Positions 12,278-23,577 of a stretch of DNA of 64,000 nucleotides are shown piece by piece; position 1 is the first letter of the stretch, and the number at the start of each line of letters is the position of its first letter. This DNA comes from Brachynemurus nebulosus (lineage: Eukaryota; Arthropoda; Insecta; Neuroptera; Myrmeleontidae): assembly GCA_035578155.1 (NCBI GenBank), contig JAPWDM010000013.1:8767527-8831526 (forward strand), in the 5' to 3' direction. A program made the position numbers and the translations under genes. The notes under the pieces were generated by a model that saw only the letters and a list, made by a program, of their open reading frames with translations, made no database searches and was not told the origin of the DNA.

Positions 12278-12295
12278 TATTTAATATCTTCATTT

Positions 12296-12868
12296 GAGAG
12301 GGAGTTCTTATTTTTTTGTTTCCAAAAAAATATATTTTTCTTTTTTCATATTTTTAATGAAAACCGTAAAAATTAAGTCAGAATAAAAATTCCTAACAGT
12401 TCCGAAAATATTTACATAATTATAATTTGTAAACGAGGTAAGATAAAACTGCATTTTCGCGCAACTTATCGAGCTAAATCTATTGGTTTATACTATTCAT
12501 TAATATATTTATTGTCCCTAGTGGCCTAATATGCGTTTGTTCAATATTTATCACCCCCAATATTTATGCCCCAAAACGTGATTTTTTTTAAAAGCTCGCC
12601 ACTCTTACAATTTTTTGAATTTTAACTTTATTCTAGTTTGCACACTGGAGAACACAATTCCTAATAACCTGAACCAGAGATATCGGTGATACCATGGTGA
12701 AACCTCTTTCTTCCGGCCTCCATATGAGGGAAAAAATTATTTTTGGAATATTGAATGTTTGTTAATACAAGGGGAAAAAAAACTATGCCCCTAGTTAATA
12801 AAATCACTAAGAAAAAAATTGTTTTGAAAATTGCCAATTTTTTAGTCGAAAAATAAGAACTCTCCCTT
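12296..12868. mobile_element. Inverted-repeat element next to the MITE
   Basis: GAGAGGGAGTTCTTATTTTT at 12296 and its diverged complement ending near 12868 face each other. The interior has no recognisable coding region. Ends are approximate. Confidence 0.5.
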
Positions 12869-12933
12869 AACATTACACCTATTTTTCTAATTAAATACTA
12901 TTTTTCTGTAAATTAAAAATCACAAAGTGATTG

Positions 12934-12939
12934 AAAAAA
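12934..12939 (-). terminator. T6 Pol III terminator after the tRNA
   Basis: Six A on the plus strand, that is TTTTTT on the tRNA strand, six bases after the tRNA 3' end. This is the usual RNA polymerase III stop. Confidence 0.55.
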
Positions 12940-12945
12940 TTATCC

Positions 12946-13017
12946 GGATCGGCCGGGAATCGAACCAAGGATCTCCTGGTAACTAGCCAGGTGTGCTATC
13001 CATTACACCATCGATCC
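12946..13017 (-). tRNA. tRNA-like gene, predicted anticodon AGT (Thr), possibly a pseudogene
   Basis: On the minus strand a 72-base cloverleaf can be drawn. It has a 7-bp acceptor (6 pairs, A7/C66 mismatch), D arm GTGT/GCAC, anticodon stem CCTGG/CCAGG with loop CTAGTTA, a 5-base variable loop, and T arm CTTGG/CCCGG with one mismatch. The A box (TGGTGTAATGG) and B box (GGTTCGATTCC) are good, and a T6 Pol III terminator follows directly (12934-12939). The loop gives anticodon AGT, which reads threonine codons. U at position 37 and the two stem mismatches are unusual, so a tRNA-derived pseudogene or SINE head is the main alternative. No intron is needed. Confidence 0.6.
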
Positions 13018-13447
13018 TTTGCTCGACATGCGCCCGATACAGACAACATTCAATCACCTATGTGTATGTACTCTCTACAATGCGAGAAGCAGTTGCAACT
13101 TTTCAATTTCAAATATTATCGAGTGCTTGTGAACTACTACGTATGACAGACTTTTGTCTGCATTTAAAACACACGTAGTATTCATATGTTCACTTATCGT
13201 TCAGCTAAACTGAAACTTTAAGCACTCGACTTCCTTTGGTTAACGTGACCAAAAACCAAAACTATTTTTCTGTTGAAAGTTATCAAATTTTCTGTGAAAT
13301 ACTTATATCTTATTATTATGTCTTTATATTTTATATTTTTCCCAAATTCCTCCAAGAAATGTGGCTTAATTTCCACATGTAATTGTTTTACAATTCTGAT
13401 TTTGTAAGAAATGAAAAAAAAAAAACGTTACGAAAATCTACGAGACT
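13018..13447. other. No gene seen
   Basis: AT-rich spacer between the tRNA-like gene and a small candidate frame. Confidence 0.45.
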
Positions 13448-13636
13448 ATGGTTGATAAAATTATCGTTTCTGGAGTTTTTAAAAAAATATTTACTATTCC
13501 TGATGACGTCCCCAATGAGTTCAACCCGCTACCTTCATCCTTCATTTTACCTCCCACTAGTAGCACAAATTATTATTACACGAAGCAAGCATTAAAACTT
13601 TATAATCATTTAATACAAACTAATGAATTAAAATAA
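13448..13636 (+). CDS. Small unrecognised reading frame, possible gene or terminal exon
   Basis: 62 codons from ATG to TAA, with an in-frame stop upstream at 13412. The product has mixed composition (PDDVPNEFNPLPSSFILPP) and noticeably more G/C at third positions than chance frames around it, for example GAC GTC CCC and TTC AAC CCG. No family was recognised. It could be a small gene, the last exon of a gene whose other exons I cannot see, or chance. Confidence 0.22.
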   Translation: MVDKIIVSGVFKKIFTIPDDVPNEFNPLPSSFILPPTSSTNYYYTKQALKLYNHLIQTNELK

Positions 13637-14364
13637 TGCTTGTTAGAAACAGTTAGCGCAGAACACTCTGCTGGTAGAGTGGTTCGTAGCGTTCATAGAT
13701 GGCATCATAGTTTCAATCGCTCAAGGCATTAATGTCTGGACAATTGGAACAGCAGCAGACGATAAGAATATTTTAATGAACAGTCACAGTCGTACCAACC
13801 AACAGAATTATAATACCCAACATAAGTATTATACATATTCATTTTATGATTATAACAACAGTGAGTGGAGAACTATCCTAGTTATTTTTTTTTTTTGTTG
13901 GTAATGTTTGTGCCTGGTAGTGGTGTAGAGAATTGTGGGCAAAAAGTTTTTCCTTTTTTTTGTACATTACTCTTCACGTTCTATAACTATGCATGACCAT
14001 TATCCGTTTTTTTAATGTATATTAATTTTTTCGACCGTTCAATATGGTAGACTTGGTTTTGGAAGTGAACAATACTAGTAGTCTCGACGCATAGAATTCA
14101 TCAAAATTAATTTTAATAATCAAACCATAAGAATTTGGTTGTTGTCAAAACTACGAACTTCTTATAGTTTTGTTTTTGAGACAGTACCTACCAAAATTTT
14201 ACTTAAATTGTAGAAACGATTTCAAAAACTTATCTACGTTAATCTGGGTAAAAAATCTCAAAATTACATATTATGATTTAGAATAGTTTACTTATTGATA
14301 AGTTCAGAAAGGAAAATTAATTTAAATCAATTTTGAGAAATTGACTTAAATACGTATTCGACTT
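13637..14364. other. No gene seen
   Basis: AT-rich. A weak tRNA-like word (GGTAGAGTGGTTCGTAGCG) near 13670 is not enough for an RNA call. Confidence 0.45.
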
Positions 14365-14588
14365 CGATACGTATGCGTAAAGAAAGGTATTCTAGTAGGC
14401 TGAAATTGGGGCACGAGTCTAAGGGACAGACGCATACACAACGAGATCGAGTGCGCTGTATACGCCCATGAGCCGTCAGGCGAGTAGGGGTAAGCGCACG
14501 AGATCTCGTTGTGTATGCGTCAGTCCGTTTAGCGAGTGCCCCAATTTCAACCTACCTACTGGATACCTCACTTTACGCACACGTATCG
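14365..14588. repeat. 224-bp foldback element
   Basis: Arms of about 95 bases, with the left CGATACGTATGCGTAAAG mirrored by CTTTACGCACACGTATCG. Inside, ACGCATACACAACGAGAT is mirrored by ATCTCGTTGTGTATGCGT. The loop is about 37 bases. It is richer in G+C than its surroundings. Confidence 0.85.
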
Positions 14589-14773
14589 AACATAATTTTT
14601 TATAACGACGGTTTCTAAAGTTTAATAGAGAGCAAAAGATTAATTATTTTTAAGCAATTTTAGATACTAGGGTCAATTTTATTTTATAATAAGGTCATAC
14701 GAAAAAAAAATTCTTTTTTATTAATTTGTAGATCATTTCCATATTTAATTTGAATATAATTATCATTGACAAA

Positions 14774-14848
14774 GGTATATCATTATTTTCACGCACAGTT
14801 AGCTACTTTCACGCACGGTACTGTACTTTTGCGCACAGTTACTATCGT
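14774..14848 (+). repeat. Short repeats of CACGCACAGTTA
   Basis: Three imperfect copies of TTTCACGCAC(A/G)GT(T/A) spaced roughly 25 bases apart. Confidence 0.5.
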
Positions 14849-16860
14849 TTGTTTTACAATGATGTAAATACTGCTCTTTACGCCCACTACACAACGCACG
14901 AATATTGAACTTTTTTTTAGTGATTTGCATGAATTTTTTTGGTAATATAAGAATGTAGGTATATAATTTATTAAAACACTGGGAGCATTCTGTACATATC
15001 TCTATTCAAATAATTATTGTAATTTTTTCAAAATTTCCCTGGAAAATATGAAGGATATCGGAGGTCACCATCAAACATACAGCTGTTTGTGTACATTCTG
15101 GAGGCCACATCTGAAATTAACAGGGTTTAAAATTTGCTTTAAAGAATGTTTTTCTTCTCTCCCCAGTAAATGAAAATTAAATTTTTTAAAGGTGTTTAAA
15201 AAGAAGTGCATAATTTTTTGCCATTTTTTATAATTTTTTTTTTCAATAAAATGATACTTTAAACAATGGATATTACTCCAAATATAGGTTCTTTTAAAGC
15301 GTAATTTTATCAGAAGACTATCAATTTTTAAAATGATTGTTCAAAAACTTTTTGAACTAGAGTGTACACAGGCTTACAGAAAATCATTTCGAGAAAAACG
15401 CGTTTGAAAAATAAAAATTAATTTATTAATTTAAACTATACTTACCGGTTAGTTAGCGTTTCCAGCACCATATAGCAATCCTTTTTTCTTCTTGGTTTGA
15501 GCTTACAACTTGACAACATCAGTGTCGCCTATCAACAGTATTTTATGCGTAAAAATTTAATAAAGATAAATAATTTGCCTGTAACTGAATTTAAATTAAC
15601 CGCTCACTGAATCACTCATAACATCAGAACGAATTGAAATTTTTCCTTTAAACTTTGAGAATATATTTCTGAACAGTTTTACTAACAATCTATGGAATTT
15701 CCTGCCTCAATAATATTTTACCGGACCGAGAGTGAAACAAGTACGAAGTGTAAATCAACTCTAAATAATCTATTGCAATTGCGGTATCTATCATCTTGAC
15801 CGGTCAAATAATATTTTATGCATTCTGTTTGTTTAATGGTATAAATGAAATAATATTATTCATTTATAGAGAGAAAGAGAGATCCCGAGCCAAAACGAAC
15901 AAAAGGAAAAAATATTCAACTTTCCAAGTGAGTTAAAAACTTAACTCACTCTTATCTAAAATGAAAGAAATAAAAAAAAATGGTTTTCTAGAAAAATTGT
16001 GCATAATATAAAACGTGATGCGAGAGTTTATAGGGAAAACTACTACCACTACACCGAATACCGACCATAAAATGCAATAATATAAACAGTGCATATTTTG
16101 CATTAAATGAAACCGTTGGTAATGCAATCGTGCAATGCATTGGTCGGTTAATTGTTTATAGAAATGAAAGAAAAACATTTCCACAAGTGGAAAACTAGAA
16201 AAATTTTTCCAACCAACGACCGTCAACGTCTATACCACTGTCTGTTATTATTATTACGAATAATAAAAATATAATCAACCGATATTATAAATTTTTATTT
16301 TTATTTTTATAAATAAGTAAAATTAAAAATAAATATTCAGTAGGTACTTATTGAAACTTTTGTTAAATTCGAAAACAAAAAATAACGTTCTGCTTAGTAG
16401 TTTAGCAAATTTTCTTAACTTATAAAGATAGTTCTTACAATAAGAATACAAAGCTGGTAAATTACTATTGCTAACATCATTAATAGAAAGAAGCCCATTC
16501 TAAAGAAAATAAATTTTTATCACTTTCCTGACATCTGAACTGAATTTTCCTAAGGATATTCGCTAAAAAATAATTTTTCAATAGCTAAACTAAGCCAAAA
16601 TTGGTAGAAGCACTATTAAATGTGGGTTTATAAGTATTTTACGGAGCCTTTAATTACTATTTTAAGTATTTTACTTTGTAAACGAATAAAAAATTAATAA
16701 TTATTGTTTTGATTAATAATTTGATAATTTTCGAAAAGGGGAACACTTGTAGACTTTCAATCACATTTCGCTTGTAAACATTCAATACCGAAGATGAAGG
16801 GAAAAATTCGACTTCCGTGATGGGTCCCCGCTGCTCACGGCGTTATTATTAATACTGAAA
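14849..16860. other. No gene seen
   Basis: Very AT-rich DNA. A 97-codon minus-strand frame at 15933-16226 has no family features and is probably chance. Confidence 0.45.
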
Positions 16861-16930
16861 AAAAATATATTTTATATTTGTTCTCTTCTGTACCTAAAAT
16901 ATATTTTATATTTGTGTTCTTGTGTGCCTA
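16861..16930 (+). repeat. Two-copy tandem repeat
   Basis: AAATATATTTTATATTTGT followed by TCT and a GT-rich tail occurs twice in tandem, period about 35 bases. Confidence 0.7.
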
Positions 16931-17500
16931 ACCTAATAAAAAAAATATTAAAAATATATTTTCCAACAATGCATTTTTATATAAATATTTTTATATTTTT
17001 TATCTGTTTTTATTAAATAAATATTATTTTTATACATTCTTTTATTTATTTTTAAATTTTCCTATAAATACATCTATTTTCACCTTACTCGTGAATTGTT
17101 GAAGAATTCCATATTGAATAATGCAGGTGAAAATGCTATTATGTATATAAGTGGAGACATATTATATAAGCTAGAGAGTGATTATAAAATAATTGGACAC
17201 TAAACAGTAGTTTTGAAATATCTTGTTAAATAGAGTTTGTAAAAATTTCAATTTACAACTTTGTTTGAAACAACTTTCCTAAAAAATGCACCCATTTATC
17301 ACTAAAATCACAAAATGAATTTTGGTTCTTTATAATCTTTGAATAGAATGGTCCTTTTCACTGTTTTTTTGTGATTAGTATTCATAAATTCTTACACATC
17401 AATCCCTTATCAGTAAGGTACTCACTCAGACTCAGGAGGTTTCAAACCATAACTCAGGACAGGAAAGTCTTATAACTGCATTACCATTTTGAAAAGTGAA
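16931..17500. other. No gene seen
   Basis: AT-rich spacer. Confidence 0.5.
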
Positions 17501-17505
17501 CATTA

Positions 17506-18314
17506 GGCTGCGGTTACATTGGATACGAATTCGTACGAAAACTGATTCGTACGAGCTCGTACGAAATTCATTCGTACGACTGTGTGGTTACATTGGATAC
17601 GGAATCGTAATACGAATTCGTATTTAAATTTAAATTTAAAACCGTTAGTACATATTGCATAATATCAAAAATGGAACCAGTTATCAAATCTTATTTATTA
17701 ATCACCGTTTTCAAAATTTCTAATTATAGAAAACTAACAATTCTGTGTAAACGATTATTTATTATTCATGTAGAGCAAAAAAAGCTGAGTTCTGGAATTA
17801 CTTTGAGGAAATTTTTCAAGACAAACAGAAATTTTTAGAATATTTGAACATGTCGCAAATCACATTCAATTACATTTTAAAATCTATTGAATTTTAGCTT
17901 CAATATTTAGTTAATTAATTTTTCATTACATATACTTAAAATGTTTTTGTCAGGTTAGGTTAGCTTTATTATATTGTAACATATTTAATTAAAAAATTAT
18001 CTAAACATTTCCTCTGCCACCTTATTCCACAATTTTTTATTTAACTCTCTATTATGATAATATTTATGCTTTTGATCCGTTGAAGACCGCCTTTGTTCAA
18101 CAAAAATAATTATTTTTTCTATATCCATTGCATTTTTTTCGTACGAATTCGTATCAAAAAACAAAATATTTTGGTCGTATTAAAAAGTCGTACGAGCTCG
18201 TACGAAAGAATCGTAAGAATATCTAAATGTATGCATTTATTTAATTCGTATTAACTCGGATAAGTTCGCACGAATGAATTTTCGGATGAATTCGTATCCA
18301 GTGTAACCGCTACC
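17506..18314 (+). mobile_element. PIF/Harbinger-like element with TTA target site
   Basis: Ends GGCTGCGGTTACATTGGATA and complement of GGTAGCGGTTACACTGGATA match for about 36 bases. TTA flanks both sides (17503-17505, 18315-18317), the PIF/Harbinger signature. A second copy of the end sequence is repeated at about 17582-17625, and ACGAATTCGTA words recur near both ends. A piece of transposase-like coding remains inside. Confidence 0.85.
17772..17897 (+). pseudogene. Harbinger transposase N-terminal fragment
   Basis: The frame reads AEFWNYFEEIFQDKQKFLEY then LNMSQITFNYILKSIEF and a stop. The block (F-x-x-Y-L/F-x-M-S-x-x-T-F-x-Y/E-L/I-L) is the typical conserved segment before the catalytic domain of Harbinger-family nucleases. 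The catalytic part is missing, so it is a relic. Its position inside TTA-flanked ends supports the call. Confidence 0.65.
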
Positions 18315-18317
18315 TTA

Positions 18318-19495
18318 GCTCTCATTATTAACGTTATTGCCAGGCCCGGCGAAAGAAATGACGGGCCCCCAAGCACAACAAAAATTTTCGAACATTTTTT
18401 CTCTAAAAATACAATTGACAAGCAAAAAAAAGACCTTCTCGCTCTGTCTGGGCCTCTAATCGAGGCTGCGCGTCCCCTTTTTAGATCCGGGCCCCCGGCC
18501 AATTGCCTCATTTGCCCTGCCCTCTCGTCGGTTCTGGTTATTGGAAAAACTTTACATTACTTTTGAATCGTACCATAAAGAAAAAGTAGAAGCATTTGAC
18601 ACAGAAAAAATTATACAACTCGTTCGTAGCTCTCATACTGCTGCCATCTGTAGTTAGTGCACTCAAATCAAATATATACCTTCTCTCGCTTATAAACAAA
18701 CAATTGCATATTATTTCGATTTTATGTATAAAAATTCTTCAAGAGTATCAGCACTATGTACTTCAACTATATAATGTGAATATATGCATCTCTAACCTAA
18801 TTTACCAAACAGGTGATAGTATTCCATGACGCTCACGTTCTAAACGCACGTGCATCACTGCGTTCGTATCGTTAAGGCGCTGACATTCCAACCAATGTAA
18901 CCGCATTGTAGGGCGTTGGAAATTTAATATTGGAAATGGGAAAATGTGTATCAGTGGTAAAGCGACATGTTCTAAATATAATAAATATCACTAAGCAACC
19001 AATGTTTGTAAGTACTATATAGATGGTTCAGTACACCCACACCAGGAAGTCAGCAAACATCATTCGTATCAGGGGCGCCGTTTTAACAACGTGCGACACA
19101 ATTAGAGAAAGCAGAGGAAGGAGTTAGAGTAAAGGGTGAGAGAGTTGAAAGGAATAGAATCTGCATAAAATACTATATATTTTTTCAAATGTAAAATGCA
19201 TTATTGATTGTTTTGTATAATGAAATTTTAAAAGAGAAAATGATTCTTGACGAACTATTTCTATAGTGATGCTAATGTAAACAAACTAAAAGTTTTTTTT
19301 AATCGCTATATAGTAGTCCAAGATTTTTTTAAATCCAGTTCAATCATTGAAATGAATGATTTGAAATTCTCACGGTCCAATTTATTAAAATCACAGTTTC
19401 AAACTACTGAAACGCCTTATTGTTGGTAGAAAACAGGATTTATGTGGGCTCGGAAAGGCCTTACTTGCTTGCTGATTTATCGGTATAAGTTAGAA
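18318..19495. other. Repeat-like patch, otherwise no gene seen
   Basis: GGCCCGGCGAAAGAAATGA near 18344 resembles GGCCGGGCGAGAGAAATGA at 43789, so the two patches share a repeat family whose ends I could not define. The remainder to 19495 is AT-rich with no gene. Confidence 0.4.
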
Positions 19496-19496
19496 C

Positions 19497-19600
19497 AGTG
19501 TTTTTCATCCTTTTTCATGACGCTACCCCCCAGTATGGAAAAATAATTCAGAACCCCCTAGTATAGATAGATATTTTGCGACCGCTACCCTCTGCTATTT
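19497..19600 (+). mobile_element. Possible hAT end
   Basis: CAGTGTTTTTCATCCTTTTT followed by a C-rich stretch resembles the left terminus of small hAT elements. No matching right end or duplication was found, so it may be a truncated copy. Confidence 0.3.
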
Positions 19601-20220
19601 TTAACTTTTATTTTATTTTATGTTATAAATATCGAATCCGTTTATCATTATTGATTATTTTCAGTTAGGTGTTAATTAAATATATACGTAATAATGGATT
19701 TTAAAAAGGCATATTGATATGATAAATCTACCTAAATATTTAGATTAGATCATTATCTTCAAAATTAGACCATGAGCAGTGCAATATGTTGGATAGTTTC
19801 TTAGATATATCACTTTGAAATATGGTCTGAAAAACGTGAAAAAAAAAAACAGTTTTTATTCGCTGTAGCCTGTATGTGACAATTCTTTGGCGATTTTATA
19901 TTTTTGTATTTTTTATTAGCCTACTACACGCTAGAAAAAAAAAACGACGGGTTGCACTCCGGGAGTGCCGGCAGAAGTGAAAACTTGAATATTAACGTTG
20001 TGCATTTTTTTGATATTTTGGAATGGTTAAGGAATAATTTTGCACGAATTGCTTTAATTATCAGTATAAAATTACTATCATTTATGTGGTAGAATACAAT
20101 ATTTATTTATTGCACTATCGTACACGGCACACCCTGCCGGAACGCTAGAAAAAGTGGACTTTTGAGTGCGCGTTTGGAGCGCTGTATCTTTTCACCTGTA
20201 CAAGATAGACAGGTACCCTC
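19601..20220. other. No gene seen
   Basis: AT-rich DNA without a supported feature. Confidence 0.45.
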
Positions 20221-20223
20221 GTT

Positions 20224-20262
20224 GACTTTTTTGTAGAGAATTCGATTCTCTACAAAAAAGGT
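20224..20262. repeat. Perfect hairpin
   Basis: CTTTTTTGTAGAGAAT is mirrored by its reverse complement with a 2-4 base centre. Confidence 0.85.
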
Positions 20263-20621
20263 CTTAACACTTCTTAATGTATCTATCACCGTTTTCGCTA
20301 CGTAAGCGGTGAAAGCTCAAAAAACGCTATTTATGAATTTTCAATATTGTTTAAACAATATAAAAAAACATTTCCGGAAGTTCACATGTTGCACAAATGT
20401 TCTCTTCGGTAATCCCTACAAGAATCTCTTTTTAAAAATTTTTTATCTCTATTCTAAAATTAATGTTTAATGAGATAGGGCTTAAAATTAGTGTTATTGG
20501 AGTAAACCCGTATATATCTATCTGTCCTTTCGCGTTACACTGGTTTCAGTAGTATAGAGATACTACCGATACTACCGTTCGTTCTGTATTCTGTACTACT
20601 GTCTACTGTTATGTACTGTCA

Positions 20622-20842
20622 TCTTACGAATTTTCGATCAGGTCACGTGTCCTGACGCCAGTTTATCATTTTTTACCCATTACAAAAAAAGTGTACAACG
20701 CAGTTTATTGTCTGCTCTACTGACTGTCTACTTTCCATCCGTCTTACGAATTTTTGATCAGATCTTACGAATTTTCGATCAGGTCACGTGACCTGACGCG
20801 AGTTTAACATTTTTTACCCATTACAAAAAAAGTGTACAACGC
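20622..20842 (+). repeat. 80-bp direct repeat pair with CACGTG palindrome
   Basis: Copies at 20622-20701 and 20763-20842 are offset by exactly 141 bases. Each contains TCTTACGAATTTTCGATCAG and ends GTGTACAACGC. The second copy has the perfect 16-base palindrome CAGGTCACGTGACCTG (20780-20795); the first has one changed base. CACGTG is an E-box core, but function here is unknown. Confidence 0.8.
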
Positions 20843-22854
20843 CGCTAAAGAAGTTTTCACTTCAAAAATAGTTAAGCCATTTTTATTGTGTATTTCAAAA
20901 AAAAGTATTTTTCAATGGTGAATCCCCTTAAATAATATAAAATATATAATCAAGTTTTTTTACAAATAATTCTTATTGTTATCTGTTTTAATATATGTCG
21001 AAATTTTGATTTGGGAAAAACATTAATCATTTTTGGATTGGTATCGCCTTTTTCAAAATTTATTTGTCAATGTGACGTTGTTATCTGTTAACATAAATCA
21101 TGCATCACCAAACTATACGACAAAATATAAAAATTTTCTTACTCCATATTCGTTCTTCTAAAACTTATTTTTTCGAAAAATTGGTTTGATGAAAAAAATT
21201 TTCTCAAATGAATATTGACATTATTGACAGCCTCAATCGCTCCACTCTCTTTTTTTCTGTTAAACAAATAAAAATAAAAAAAAATTTCAATATTTTTCCG
21301 GGGTAAATAAAAGTTACTTTATTAATATATATGTCCTTTTCGAAATATATTAAATACGGCAAAGATGAAAGTAGTTGACAAAAACTTATGGATTTATGAT
21401 AAAACTTTGGGTCGAGGGAGTCAAAACTCAACCCATTGTCCCATTACACATCCACTTGAAGACGTCCTGGAGAACAACGGAAGATATATTGTATTAAAAA
21501 TATTAAATATACCAAGTTTTATATTAAACTTTCATACGATCATAACGTTCAAGATATTAGTTGAGTCGCTAGTGTTGTTAAGTTCGGCTTCTTTTTTTGT
21601 CTCAAAAAGAGTAGAAAAACAAATATGTTCACGTTGCTATGTTTCGTTATTTACATGTGACTATATGTCGAACAGTTTTCTATGATAAATACAGTTCTAT
21701 ATTTAAACTTTATCAAAAAAAAAAGAAAACTCCAATGCAAAGATCGAACAAGTAAAGAGTAGCTAGTGTTCCTAACATTTGAAAAAATTGTTCGGAATTT
21801 AACAAAGCCGAAAAATGACTATCATGCGCTGGGATACACAATTTTTTTCTAAGACGGCTTAGAAAAGCATGCTTAAAAATGCAAAATTCAAATGCAAAAT
21901 GAGTAACGTAAAATTCTAGACAATTCTAATCGCCAACTAGCAGAAATATCAAAAAAACAGACTTCACCGTTGAATTGCTCATTAAAAATGAGATCAAACA
22001 GTGTAGTTTAACAAAAATTCTAGAATGTTCTATTTGTCAACTAACAAAGATATTGAAAAATGAATTGTACTAAAAATCAGGACTAAAACACTAATGTATT
22101 AGTGCCCCATAATAGGGGGTAAAGTGTCACTTTTTAACCTCAATAGATTGAAAATACTTTTTCTCCTGTTTTTACCAAGCGGAATCTACACAGCATCTCC
22201 AATCACCAAGCGAAATTTAATTTAAATAGCGTTGCTAAATAATTTAAAACAAACAAATTCAAGCTTTAAAAATAAAGACAAACAGTTATATTGTATTATC
22301 CAATTTGACCGATTTATCGAAATTATACTTGATGCAACATTATTCCATACAATTTGAATGCCATTTAAATAACTTTTTTCTTAATTTTTATAATTTTAAA
22401 TTTTCTGGAATTATCCTCGTGCGAATTGTTGGCCTCGGATCTTTGCCGGCCTTTTGACAATCAACTTGACAATTGCGATTAAAAGTTACACTTTAGTTCT
22501 TTGGTATACAATATAATATTTATTGTAGCTATTAAAATTTTTAAATAATTTAAGACTACTTTTCTATTTTTCGTTAATTTTTTGTCATTTTAATATTTGC
22601 AAATACGCTGCCAACTGATTGTGGTACACAGCTTCCTCGTACTCGTAAAACACTTTAAAACAGTATTCTATCAAATACCTACAGGGATATACTGTGAAAT
22701 TATATTTTCAACTTAAAGTTCATAAAAAATTATTGTAACTCAAAATACTTAAAGGCCAAATTATAAAATAATAACAAAAATATTTTAGAAACTAACCCCC
22801 AAAATACTTTAAAAATTTAAGCGAAGTGGGACTAGCAGTAAATAAGATATTGAC
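20843..22854. other. No gene seen
   Basis: AT-rich DNA. A 106-codon plus frame at 21365-21685 has no recognisable family or motif. Confidence 0.45.
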
Positions 22855-22855
22855 A

Positions 22856-23165
22856 TTTAATGGGATTTCATGGTAGCGGCGTGGATACTATTACTCCGAA
22901 TGCAGTGAAATTTGTAGGGGACCATTTAGAAACCAGACCGCATAATTTTTGACAATTTCATAAAAAAGAATTGAATAGTTCAGAAGTTATGCCACTTGGT
23001 GCAATTTAGTATATTAATGGAATGACATGGTAGCGGCGTAACTACCGTTTCTCCGATTTAGATTAAATTCATAGGGGACCATCTAGGAACCAAACTGCAT
23101 AATTTCTGAAAATTTCATTAAAAACAATCGAATAGCTCAAAAGTTATGCCACTTGGTGCAAACTT
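22856..23165 (+). repeat. Two-copy tandem repeat, period about 159
   Basis: Each unit begins TTAATGG(G/A)AT, includes CATGGTAGCGGCGT, a middle ATAGGGGACCATCT-like word, and ends GTTATGCCACTTGGTGCAA. The second copy is followed by ACACAGACGGACAGACAGAC, a tail seen in many insect repeats. Probably the end of a dispersed element. Confidence 0.75.
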
Positions 23166-23280
23166 GCGACACACAGACGGACAGACAGACACCAAACCAA
23201 AATTGTTCAGAAAGCTCTAATGTGCGTAAAAAATTTTATTTTGGGTGTAAAAAATATTTTATTTTTCAAAAGTGATCACA

Positions 23281-23313
23281 TTGCTTCCGCTACTTTAGTA
23301 GTCTCGGAAGCAA
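23281..23313. repeat. Short stem-loop
   Basis: TTGCTTCCG ... CGGAAGCAA with an inner ACT/AGT pairing. It may be the terminal hairpin of the preceding repeat. Confidence 0.6.
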
Positions 23314-23549
23314 AAATATGATATGCAACACGTGTAAAATTAGTGTTTTTTTCACTCGTTGCAATTATCCAAATCGGTCTACGGCCTCGTTTGACAAATT
23401 TACGACTTGTGAAGGAAATATTTTCGTTTTGCTAAATAAATATTTTTAATTTTTTTTTTTTTTTTGCATTAAAGTTAGGATTTAGTTCTCAATTTGTTGC
23501 GAATCTTACCCTGCACATGGCAGCAGACATATGTACCAACTCTAATACC

Positions 23550-23577
23550 ATTATTATCATTATTATTATTATTATTA
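23550..23577 (+). repeat. (ATT)n microsatellite
   Basis: About nine imperfect ATT units. Confidence 0.8.

Noticed and set aside
13660..13735. Possible second tRNA-like sequence
   Set aside because: Only a loose A-box resemblance, without complementary stems.
15933..16226. 97-codon minus-strand frame
   Set aside because: Hydrophobic composition driven by AT-rich DNA, with no motif, family or splice context.
18342..18520. A hAT element bounded by CAGGCCCGGCG and GCCCTG
   Set aside because: The inverted match is poor and no 8-bp duplication is present.
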